Source of the DNA: Gammaproteobacteria bacterium
GTDB taxonomy: Bacteria; Pseudomonadota; Gammaproteobacteria; Pseudomonadales; Azotimanducaceae
DNA length: 52,023 bases
Assembly: GCA_026706665.1 (NCBI GenBank)
Contig: JAPOYI010000030.1
Coordinates: 1-52,023, forward strand
Reading direction: 5' to 3'
The notes under the pieces are model-generated. The model saw only the letters and a list, made by a program, of their open reading frames with translations, did no database searches and had not been told where the DNA came from. Made by a program: the position numbers and the translations under genes. Positions 34,437-42,367 of this stretch are shown here, piece by piece (within the stretch, counting starts at the first letter, position 1; every line of letters starts with the position of its first letter).

Positions 34437-35936
34437 TCAGCGATAGGGAGACCAGTAGTTGCGTTTGTCGGACTTGAACCTGTACCGGCGGCGGGGGTAA
34501 GGCAGTGGATCCTGCACTCGCAATGTCCACCCGAGCAGCTTGGCCAGCATCTTCGATTGGACGTCCGCATGGTCCGGATGATCGAAGAGGTCATTCAGTT
34601 CAACAGGGTCCTCCGCCAGGTTGTAGAGTTGACCGTGTTCCTGCATATCGAAAATGAGCTTCCAGTCGCCACTGCGTATCGCGCGCATCGTTCCGCTTTG
34701 CGACCAGCCGTTCAACTCGTCGAAACCGATTGCCGGATGAAGCCCATCTTTGTACGCGTCATAGTCATCGTCGGCCGCGTAGTGCAATCCGCCGAAGCCG
34801 TGTTCCGCATAGGCGCTGTCGAATTCCTCGTCGGGATATTCGTTCCCCGTCAACAAGGGCCATAAGCTCCGTCCCTCAACGCCCCGCGGAATGTCCGTCC
34901 CTATGGCTTCGCAAAGCGTCGGCATGATGTCAGCCGTCGTGACGTGTGCTGAATGGGGTTTGTCACTGGCGACAATACCCGGACCCACGACCAGGACCGG
35001 GATGCGGATGAGAACCTCCGGCAATTCTGCACCCTTGCGTACCAGCCCATACTCACCCACATAGTCGCCATGATCCGAGAGGAAGATGACGATCGTGTTG
35101 TTCCGCAGACTTTTCGCATCCAGGTAGTCGAAGAAGCGTCTGACCTGGTCGTCGATCAATCGGAGCATTCCCAGGTAGTTGGACCGCGCGCGTGGGAGCT
35201 GCTCCGCATAGTCATGGAACGCTGTCTCGCCAAGGCGGCGCAACCATTGATACTTGAAGCCCTTCGTTTCAAGCGCCGATCGATCAGAGAGCGTTGGGGG
35301 CAGTGTTTCCGGTGGAAACATGGAGAAATAGGGCTCGGGCACCTGGTATGGGTTGTGTGGTTCGGGGAACGACAACCACAGGAAGAAAGGATCAGCCCCA
35401 GCGGGAATCCCATCGATCCAGTTCGTGGCGGCCGTCACCGCTCGGAATGGACACTGGACTTCAACGCCAAAGGGCGATGGGTCGAAGTCAGCACGCATTC
35501 GAAGGCTGGCCAGGTATTCGTCAAATGCCACCTCGTCATCTGTTCGGGCCTTGCCATATCCACCGTGGTGACCGAGGGGGAAATAGTAGTCCATCCGATC
35601 TGCATCCAGATGGGAGTGGTTTTTCCCGCAGAGCGCGGTTCTATACCCCCGCCGACGCATGACTTCGTAAAGGTCAGCCTCGAAGAACGCGTCTTCCCCG
35701 TTGTGATTTGTCCGTGCATGCGTCGCGCTGGGATACCGACCCGTCAACATGCTCACACGTGCCGGAAGGCAGGCAGGCATCGTTGTGTAAGCCCGATCAA
35801 ACCAGGTGCCCCGCGTGGCGAGACTGTCCAGGAAGGGAGTCGTATCGAGTTGAAATCCTTCGCGCCTCGATACATCGGCACGTTGCTGATCCGTCATGAT
35901 CACGACGACATTCGGTCTCAAGGCCATGACCTGCAT
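34437..35936 (-). CDS. Type I sulfatase
   Basis: 499 aa. Two possible ATGs, 35936 and 35927, differ by three codons. The alkaline-phosphatase-type sulfatase fold is complete: metal ligands in VVVIMTDQQRADV, the formylglycine motif Cys56-Leu-Pro58-Ala-Arg60 inside TTMPACLPARVSMLTGRYP, the KNHSH segment, SFPEPHNPY, and SDHGDYVGEYGL. The cysteine must be oxidised to formylglycine by an FGE or anSME. The FGE-like protein in this window lacks the needed cysteines, so the activator must be elsewhere. No signal peptide is evident, so it is probably cytoplasmic. Choline-sulfatase- or arylsulfatase-like activity is possible. It is cotranscribed with the aminopropyltransferase-like gene. Confidence 0.9.
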   Translation of the reverse strand: MQVMALRPNVVVIMTDQQRADVSRREGFQLDTTPFLDSLATRGTWFDRAYTTMPACLPARVSMLTGRYPSATHARTNHNGEDAFFEADLYEVMRRRGYRTALCGKNHSHLDADRMDYYFPLGHHGGYGKARTDDEVAFDEYLASLRMRADFDPSPFGVEVQCPFRAVTAATNWIDGIPAGADPFFLWLSFPEPHNPYQVPEPYFSMFPPETLPPTLSDRSALETKGFKYQWLRRLGETAFHDYAEQLPRARSNYLGMLRLIDDQVRRFFDYLDAKSLRNNTIVIFLSDHGDYVGEYGLVRKGAELPEVLIRIPVLVVGPGIVASDKPHSAHVTTADIMPTLCEAIGTDIPRGVEGRSLWPLLTGNEYPDEEFDSAYAEHGFGGLHYAADDDYDAYKDGLHPAIGFDELNGWSQSGTMRAIRSGDWKLIFDMQEHGQLYNLAEDPVELNDLFDHPDHADVQSKMLAKLLGWTLRVQDPLPYPRRRYRFKSDKRNYWSPYR

Positions 35937-36116
35937 CCGTCTGGGATCAGCACAGCTTCCAGGGTGGTATAGCGTCCCGCTCCTCGAAGCCCGACAGCCC
36001 CGGAGAGTTCCAGGTACGGCGCAGGTGACCGATGCGTTGCCGGCGGCGAAACGGTGCGGTGCCCATGGCGCTACGCCACGCGGAAGGCACGCGAGTGCCC
36101 TCGCCAGGTCATTTGC

Positions 36117-36806
36117 TCAGCCCGCGTGCTCGCGCAGAAACGCCAGGCACTTTTCCCACGCTTCTTCGGCTTGCCTCGGACGGTGGGATGGGCGCATGGC
36201 GTTGAGGAAGGCGTGGCCCGCTTCGTCGTATCGATGGAACGTGTAGGACTTTTCGTGCCGGTCAAGTTCCTCTGCGATCCTGTCCACGTCCGCCGGGCTC
36301 GGGTTCTCGTCCTCGTTGCCGAACAGGCCCAATAGCGGGCAGTCGATCTCGGCCGTGCGCTCGAACGGTGCCGGGTTGCCTTCGCCCCAGGGCACCATGA
36401 TGTTGCCGCCGTAGAAGACGGCGGCCGCACGTACGTCGCTGTCATGTGCCGCCCACAGGTAGGCGAGGCGGCCGCCCATGCAGAAGCCGACGACGAGTTG
36501 CCTGCCGTTGGAGCATTCGTTCAGGTACGCCTTGGTCGCATCGAAGTCCCGCAGAATCTGGTCGTCGCGCAACAGCGCCATCCGCTCCATCGGCCCGCGT
36601 CCGTCGATGTCATGGCGATGGTAGAGATCCGGCGCGACCGCGGTGAAGCCGGCGGCCTCGAGGCGCACGCAGATGTCCTGAATGAAAGGATCCACCCCCG
36701 GCGCGTGGATGCAGACAAGAACGCCGGGACGCGTCTTGTCCGGGCCGGCGACATACGCGGACATGTTCATGCCGTCGACGATCAGCGTCTCGAAACGGCC
36801 TGCCAT
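36117..36806 (-). CDS. Dienelactone hydrolase family protein
   Basis: 229 aa from ATG 36806, with GGGGGAGGA 6 nt upstream. The family core is VLVCIHAPGVDPFIQDICVRLEAAGFTAVAPDLYHR, the nucleophile elbow GFCMGG (Cys109), an acid in FGNEDENPSP and the late His198 in DEAGHAFLN. It would hydrolyse a lactone or ester in the cytoplasm. It is related only distantly to the hydrolase at 10256. No operon partner is evident: the sulfatase downstream on the same strand is 180 nt away, with no gene in between, and the mevalonate genes diverge from it. Confidence 0.9.
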   Translation of the reverse strand: MAGRFETLIVDGMNMSAYVAGPDKTRPGVLVCIHAPGVDPFIQDICVRLEAAGFTAVAPDLYHRHDIDGRGPMERMALLRDDQILRDFDATKAYLNECSNGRQLVVGFCMGGRLAYLWAAHDSDVRAAAVFYGGNIMVPWGEGNPAPFERTAEIDCPLLGLFGNEDENPSPADVDRIAEELDRHEKSYTFHRYDEAGHAFLNAMRPSHRPRQAEEAWEKCLAFLREHAG

Positions 36807-36901
36807 GGATTGTCCTCCCCCGGGCCAATCCCGCCCGATTCACAACGCGCCGCCCACACCCGTCGCCCCACCGGCGGCCCGTAGATTGGTTGAATGACAG
36901 T

Positions 36902-37924
36902 ATGATTAAACCACCGACGGGGTTCAGAGTCATTGCCGTGAAGCAGGAAGCACCCAGCAAAGCGACCGCCGGAGTCCGGCGGGCCACCGCCGTGGCGCAT
37001 CCCAACGTCGCGCTGGTGAAGTACTGGGGCAAGGGTTGTGCCGCGACGAACACCCCCGCAACTCCATCGCTCTCCATCACCCTGGACACGCTGAAAACGA
37101 CGACCACGGTGGTGGAAGTGCGCGGGACCGATCACATCGTCGTGAACGGGCGGCAGGTCGCCGATGCGAAGATCGAAGGTTTCCTGCGTCTCCTGCGGGA
37201 GAACTTCGACATACCTCCGCTCGCCGTGGATACGTCCAACAACTTTCCGACGGCCTCGGGACTGGCATCTTCCGCATCCGGCATGGCGGCACTAGTCACA
37301 GCGATCAACGGGGCCATGCGCCTGGACCTTACCCTCGAAGAACAGTCCCGATGGGCTCGTCGGGGCTCGGCTTCCGCGGCGCGGTCCATGGCGGGCGGCT
37401 TCGCCATCCTCGACGCCCGGAACGGCTGGGCCGCCGAACAACTGCTCGCGCCCGACGATTGGGCCATCAATGTGGTCGTCGCGGTCACTTCCCGCGAACG
37501 CAAGACCGTCGGCTCCACCGAGGGCATGGAACTGTCGCGGCAGACATCCCCGTTCTACGAGGCGTGGCTTGATTCGACCGTGAGGGACTGCGACGCGGCG
37601 CTCACCGCCATCGCACACCGGGACTTTGCCGCACTTGGAAGCGTTGCCGAAGCGAGCTGTCTCAGGATGCACGCGGTGATGCTGACCACAGACCCGCCGC
37701 TCGTCTACTGGAACGCCGGCACCATGGAAGGGATACGACGCATTCGCGCGTTACGCGAAACCGGGGTCGGCGTGTTCTTTACCATCGACGCCGGACCCCA
37801 GATCAAGGCCGTCTGTCTTTCCGGCGACACCGGGAAGGTGCGCGCCGCGCTCGACGACCTTCCCGGCGTGCGGGACATCCATGTCACGGGTCTCGGATCC
37901 GGCGCGACATGCGTGCCGTCGTAG
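36902..37924 (+). CDS. mvaD: Diphosphomevalonate decarboxylase
   Basis: 340 aa from ATG 36902. TTG 36890 or GTG 36938 are possible alternatives, since no clear Shine-Dalgarno fixes the start. GHMP-family signatures of this enzyme are present: ATAVAHPNVALVKYWGK, then NNFPTASGLASSASGMAAL for ATP and substrate, RRGSASAARSMAGGF and FTIDAGPQIKAVCL. It converts mevalonate 5-diphosphate to isopentenyl diphosphate with ATP, the last step of the classical pathway. It heads a cluster with phosphomevalonate kinase 36 nt downstream and the HMGR-mevalonate kinase fusion behind it. Confidence 0.93.
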   Translation: MIKPPTGFRVIAVKQEAPSKATAGVRRATAVAHPNVALVKYWGKGCAATNTPATPSLSITLDTLKTTTTVVEVRGTDHIVVNGRQVADAKIEGFLRLLRENFDIPPLAVDTSNNFPTASGLASSASGMAALVTAINGAMRLDLTLEEQSRWARRGSASAARSMAGGFAILDARNGWAAEQLLAPDDWAINVVVAVTSRERKTVGSTEGMELSRQTSPFYEAWLDSTVRDCDAALTAIAHRDFAALGSVAEASCLRMHAVMLTTDPPLVYWNAGTMEGIRRIRALRETGVGVFFTIDAGPQIKAVCLSGDTGKVRAALDDLPGVRDIHVTGLGSGATCVPS

Positions 37925-37960
37925 GCCGCCCGTCGGCGCGCCGGGACGCCGAGCCGAGTC

Positions 37961-38926
37961 GTGGTTGATCCGCGCGTCATCGAGGCGACCGCTCCCGGCA
38001 AACAGGTGCTCACGGGAGAGTACGCCGTGCTGGCAGGCGCCCCGGCCCTGGCTGCCGCCGTGGAACGTCGCGTCACGTGCCGGATCACACCGGCGACGTC
38101 AGGTGGCTGGTCGTTCGTCAGTCACGGCTTCGAGGCACGCGCCGCGCATCCCCGCGACGACCTGCCGGACGCCGGTCCCGCCGCGCTCGCAAGGTCTGCC
38201 ATGACGAGTCTCGACGTCGATTCGCGAACACTGCCCAAGCACGTGGACATCCGGATCGACTCCCGGCCCTTCTATCAGGACGCCGAAAAGCTGGGATTCG
38301 GGTCCAGCGCAGCCTGTGCCGTTGCCGTCACCGGCGCGTTGGCCGAACTGGCCCGCACGACCCCGACCCTGGAACACGCGTTGGCGACACACCGCGGACT
38401 GCAGGGCCGCGGCGGCAGCGGCGTGGATGTCGCCGCGTCCTGGTGCGGCGGCGTCATCCGGTACCAGGACCGCCGCCCGCGAAAAGCCAAGCTGCCGCCC
38501 GACATACACTACATGTTCGCGTTCACCGGAGTCGGCGCCGACACCCCCACCCTGGTTCGGCGTTTCGATGCGTGGCGGGCGGGGGGATCACCGCCGGAAC
38601 TGCGCGCCCTGGTGCAATCCGCCACGGCTGTCGCCGAGCCGGGAACCGATTTCCTGGAAGCGCTGGCCGACTACATCGATGCCCTGCTCGCACTCGATCG
38701 CGCCGCCCGGATCGGCATCTTCTCCCCCCAACACCTGCGCGCGGCCAGCCTTGCCAAAGCGTCTGGCGTCCTCTATAAACCGTGCGGCGCCGGCGGCGAC
38801 ATGGGCATGGGCGTATCGCGCGACCCCGACGCGCTCGCCGCCTACCGGGAGCGCATCGAGCGGGAGGGTTTACTCGTCGTACCGGCAGAGATTTCACCGC
38901 ATGGCCTACAAATCCGACTCCGCTAG
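37961..38926 (+). CDS. Phosphomevalonate kinase (GHMP kinase)
   Basis: 321 aa from GTG 37961 (MVDPRVIEATAPGKQVLTGEYAVLAGAPALA). GHMP kinase features are present: the first-strand APGKxxLTGEYAVL, the phosphate loop KLGFGSSAACAVAVTGAL, the GRGGSGVDVAASWCGG segment and a final GAGGDMGMGVS motif. GEYAVL near the N-terminus and the position between diphosphomevalonate decarboxylase and mevalonate kinase make phosphomevalonate kinase the best call. It would phosphorylate mevalonate 5-phosphate. Its last 26 nt overlap the start of the fusion gene, implying coupled translation. Confidence 0.88.
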   Translation: MVDPRVIEATAPGKQVLTGEYAVLAGAPALAAAVERRVTCRITPATSGGWSFVSHGFEARAAHPRDDLPDAGPAALARSAMTSLDVDSRTLPKHVDIRIDSRPFYQDAEKLGFGSSAACAVAVTGALAELARTTPTLEHALATHRGLQGRGGSGVDVAASWCGGVIRYQDRRPRKAKLPPDIHYMFAFTGVGADTPTLVRRFDAWRAGGSPPELRALVQSATAVAEPGTDFLEALADYIDALLALDRAARIGIFSPQHLRAASLAKASGVLYKPCGAGGDMGMGVSRDPDALAAYRERIEREGLLVVPAEISPHGLQIRLR

Positions 38927-41156
38927 AGGTTCGCGAATATCCGGCTTCTTCAAGCTGCCCATCAATGATCGTATTGCGGCGCTGCGCGAACGCGGCCTGC
39001 TGACCGACGAAGACGTCCAGGCGCTGACCTCTGGCGAGCACACGCTCAAGGCGGCGGTCGCCGACAGGATGATCGAGAACGTCGTCGGCGTGCTGGGCCT
39101 GCCTTTCGCCGTGGCGCTCAATTTCCTCGTCAACGGCAAGGACTACATCGTGCCGCTTTCCGTGGAGGAACCCTCCATCGTTGCCGGACTTTCGGGCGCC
39201 GCGCGCACGGCGCGCCTGTCCGGCGGATTCACTGCCGTCACGACAGACCCGGTCCTGATTGGACAGGTACAGGTGGTCGACTTCCAGGACGCCCAGGCCG
39301 CGATGGCGTCCCTGCTGGCGCACAAGGACGAGATCGTCGATCTGGCCAACAGGCTGCATCCCAACATGGTGGCTCGGGGCGGCGGCGCGCGGGACATAGA
39401 AGCGTTCCATCACACGGCGCCTGAAGACGGCCGCGAGATGGTCGTTCTGCACCTGTTGGTGGACACCCGCGATGCCATGGGAGCCAACCTCGTGAACGGC
39501 ATGTGCGAAGGGGTCGCAGGTCTCGTCGAGGCGATCACCGGCGGAAAGGTGTTTCTGCGCATCCTGTCGAATCTCACGGACCGGGCACTGGTGCGGGCGT
39601 CCGTCCGCATACCGGCGCACAACCTCGATGTCAGGGGTTACTCCGATGCCGAAGTACGCGATGGCATCATCCTTGCCAGCGACCTCGCGCTGGTGGACCC
39701 GTACCGGGCGGCGACCCACAACAAGGGCATCATGAACGGTGTTGACGCTGTCGCCATCGCCACGGGCAACGACTTCCGCGCGATCGAGGCCGCCGCGCAC
39801 GCATATGCCGCGCGCGACGGCAAGTACCGGGGCCTGACGCGCTGGAGCAGGAACCCGAGCGGCGATCTCGTCGGAGAAATAGACATGCCGATGAAGGTCG
39901 GCACCGTGGGCGGCGCGCTCGAAACCAATCCCATCGTTCGCATCGCCCATCGCCTGCTCGGCTCTCCGAATGCGACGGACCTGGCCGGCGTGATGGGTGC
40001 CGTGGGTCTGGCCCAGAACTACGCCGCGCTGCGTTCACTCGCCACCGCCGGTATTCAGCAACATCACATGACGCTGCATGCACGCAGCGTGGCATCGGCC
40101 ACCGGTGCTCCCGACGAACTGTTCGACACTATTGTCGAAGCGCTGGTGGAGTCGGGCGAGATCAAGATCTGGAAGGCGCGGGAAATTGCCGAACGCTTGC
40201 AACGCGGCGCACCCGCCATCGTGGCATCCGAGCGTGGCGAGCGCAGCGCGGCCCACGGCAAGGTCATCGTTTGCGGCGAGCACGCCGTTGTCTATGGCCG
40301 TTCAGCTCTCGCCGCACCCATACCGCTGGCGGTCGAAGCCCGCGTGCTCGACGCCAGCGAGGGAGTGCACCTGATGATCCCCAACTGGGGGCTGGATGAA
40401 CAGATCAGGCAACTCGAGGATCACCCTCGGGGTTTCGCGGCCATCCTGGCTATGCTGCTCAAGCGGCTCGACCTGGCCGACCGGCCCATGACCATCCAGG
40501 TCTTCCCCCATGTGCCCCTGGCCAAGGGTCTCGGCGGCTCTTCCGCGATGGCGGTCGCCGTCATACGCGCGCTGGATGACCACTATGCGCTCAAACTGTC
40601 GGACAGCGAAGTCAACGGCTTCGCCTTCGAGTGCGAGACGGCAGCGCATGGCACGCCTTCCGGCGTCGACAACACCGTCGCAACCTACGGTGAACCAGTC
40701 CTGTACCGGAACCCCGGGACGCCCGAGTTTCACCCGGTAGCGCCCGAGCGCAAGATCCCCATGGTGATCGGCATCTGCGGCAGGGACAGCCTGACATCGC
40801 ATACCGTCGCTCAGGTACGCGCAGCACGCGAGCGGCAGCCTGTGCTGTACGAGGCGATATTCGATCAGATCGAGTCGTTGACCCAATCCGCGGCAAAGGC
40901 CGTGCGCGAAGGCGCGCTCGACGACCTGGGCGAACTCATGAATCTCTGTCACGGAAGCCTGAACGCGCTGCAGTTGTCGACGCCAGAGCTCGAAGAAATG
41001 GTTCACATCGCACGCTCGCATGGCGCCATCGGCGCGAAACTCACCGGCGGCGGCGGCGGCGGATCCATCATTGCGCTCTGCCCCGAGTCCTCCGATGATG
41101 TAGTCGCCGCCCTGGCGACCGGCGGCTTCAAGGCACTCAAGTTCGAGATAAGCTAA
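38901..41156 (+). CDS. Fusion: class II HMG-CoA reductase joined to mevalonate kinase
   Basis: 751 aa from ATG 38901; an upstream in-frame extension lies inside the kinase gene and is discarded. Residues ~15-430 are a full class II HMG-CoA reductase: VEEPSIVAGLSGAART (Glu), DTRDAMGANLVNGMCEG (cofactor), THNKGIMNGVDAVAIATGND with Lys275 and Asp291, and HHMTLHAR with His389. Spacing matches the Pseudomonas mevalonii enzyme closely. Residues ~450-751 are a mevalonate kinase: AHGKVIVCGEHAVVYG, PLAKGLGGSSAMAVAV, GTPSGVDNTVATYG and KLTGGGGGGSIIAL. The linker is only about 20 residues. One chain would thus carry HMG-CoA through mevalonate to mevalonate 5-phosphate. No stop or frameshift separates the halves. 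Confidence 0.95.
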   Translation: MAYKSDSARGSRISGFFKLPINDRIAALRERGLLTDEDVQALTSGEHTLKAAVADRMIENVVGVLGLPFAVALNFLVNGKDYIVPLSVEEPSIVAGLSGAARTARLSGGFTAVTTDPVLIGQVQVVDFQDAQAAMASLLAHKDEIVDLANRLHPNMVARGGGARDIEAFHHTAPEDGREMVVLHLLVDTRDAMGANLVNGMCEGVAGLVEAITGGKVFLRILSNLTDRALVRASVRIPAHNLDVRGYSDAEVRDGIILASDLALVDPYRAATHNKGIMNGVDAVAIATGNDFRAIEAAAHAYAARDGKYRGLTRWSRNPSGDLVGEIDMPMKVGTVGGALETNPIVRIAHRLLGSPNATDLAGVMGAVGLAQNYAALRSLATAGIQQHHMTLHARSVASATGAPDELFDTIVEALVESGEIKIWKAREIAERLQRGAPAIVASERGERSAAHGKVIVCGEHAVVYGRSALAAPIPLAVEARVLDASEGVHLMIPNWGLDEQIRQLEDHPRGFAAILAMLLKRLDLADRPMTIQVFPHVPLAKGLGGSSAMAVAVIRALDDHYALKLSDSEVNGFAFECETAAHGTPSGVDNTVATYGEPVLYRNPGTPEFHPVAPERKIPMVIGICGRDSLTSHTVAQVRAARERQPVLYEAIFDQIESLTQSAAKAVREGALDDLGELMNLCHGSLNALQLSTPELEEMVHIARSHGAIGAKLTGGGGGGSIIALCPESSDDVVAALATGGFKALKFEIS

Positions 41157-41237
41157 TGCGCATGGGCGGGGGTCCAACACGGCACACGCCTTCGGCTGTG
41201 ACGGACTTTTGCCATCACGGAATATGAGGAGTCATCG

Positions 41238-42335
41238 ATGAGTACACCTGCGCGCGTAGTCGTTCTGCCGGACCACGAAGGACCGCTGGAGATCCGCGAG
41301 ATGGACCTTCCCGATCCGGGGCCGACACAGGTGGTTGTCCGGCAATACGCCTCCGGCATCTGCCACTCCCAGCTGCATCAGATGCATGGTCCCCGCCTGA
41401 AACCTGCGTTGCTCGGGCACGAATCTACCGGCATCGTCCTGAAGAAAGGCAACGCCGTCACCCATGTCGACGAGGGTGACACGGTGCTGCTCACCTGGGT
41501 GCCGCGCGACGCGGCGGGCATCGAGGACGCGCCCCAACGCATCAGTCTTGAACTGCCCGGCGGCGGTGTTGCATCCCACGCCGTGTTCACCTGGGCCGAC
41601 AACACGATCGCCGACCACCAGTTCGTGGTGAAGGCCGACGATGACATCGCGAAGGACGTGACCGCCATCGTCGGCTGCGCGGTCATGACGGGCGCCGGCG
41701 CGGTGCTCCATACGGCCGACGTGCAGGAAGGAGAGAGCGTGGCGGTCTTCGGCGTGGGAGGCGTCGGCCTGTCGGCCATCTGCGGCGCCCGCATGCGTCG
41801 CGCGAACCCGATCATCGCAGTAGACGTCAATGACGAGAAGCTTGCGTTCGCCAAGCGGTTCGGGGCGACGCACGGCGTCAACGCGTCAGCGGGCGACCCG
41901 GTGGAACAGATTCGCGCCCTGGTGGACCATCCCAACGACCTGGCCGTCGGCGGCGCTCCCGTCACCGGCGTCGACTATGCCTTCGACTGTATCGGCCTCA
42001 AGACCACCATGGAGCAGATCGCGCCTGCCTGCCGGCCCGGCCATTTCGGCGCCCGCCGCGGCGGCACCGCGGTCCTCGTCGGCATCCCGGGTACCAACCT
42101 GGAACTGAATGCAGGCGCGATGATCATGTTCGAGAAGCAGTTGCGGGGCAGCTTCGGCGGATCGTGCTGTCCCGACCGCGATTTCCCGATGTTCCTCGAC
42201 TGGCACGCGCGGGGTGAACTCGACCTCGAAGCGCTTGTCACGGAGCGCTACCGCATCGACGACATCAACGAAGCCACGACGGCTCTCGAGGAGGGCAGGA
42301 TCGCCGGCCGTTCGATTCTCGTGTTCGACGACTGA
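41238..42335 (+). CDS. Zinc-dependent alcohol dehydrogenase (MDR family)
   Basis: 365 aa from ATG 41238, with GAGGAG 7 nt upstream. The catalytic zinc ligands are visible in SGICHSQLH (Cys) and LLGHESTGIV (His-Glu). The Rossmann fingerprint is VAVFGVGGVGLSAICGARMR, followed by IIAVDVNDEKLAFAKRFGATH. A coenzyme-pocket segment with YAFDCIG and a dimer segment KQLRGSFGGSCC fit class III-like dehydrogenases. The usual four-cysteine structural-zinc lobe is missing: the equivalent stretch reads VPRDAAGIEDAPQRISL. It should oxidise an alcohol or a thiol adduct with NAD(P)+. It lies 82 nt after the mevalonate cluster and probably has its own promoter. Confidence 0.92.
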   Translation: MSTPARVVVLPDHEGPLEIREMDLPDPGPTQVVVRQYASGICHSQLHQMHGPRLKPALLGHESTGIVLKKGNAVTHVDEGDTVLLTWVPRDAAGIEDAPQRISLELPGGGVASHAVFTWADNTIADHQFVVKADDDIAKDVTAIVGCAVMTGAGAVLHTADVQEGESVAVFGVGGVGLSAICGARMRRANPIIAVDVNDEKLAFAKRFGATHGVNASAGDPVEQIRALVDHPNDLAVGGAPVTGVDYAFDCIGLKTTMEQIAPACRPGHFGARRGGTAVLVGIPGTNLELNAGAMIMFEKQLRGSFGGSCCPDRDFPMFLDWHARGELDLEALVTERYRIDDINEATTALEEGRIAGRSILVFDD

Positions 42336-42367
42336 CCGGCGAGGACAGACCCGCATCGACGTCGGCG

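Noticed and set aside
38316-38900. Upstream in-frame extension of the HMGR-kinase fusion (about 195 codons)
   Set aside because: It overlaps the phosphomevalonate kinase in another frame and is low-complexity Arg/Pro/Ser; the reductase-like sequence begins only after ATG 38901.
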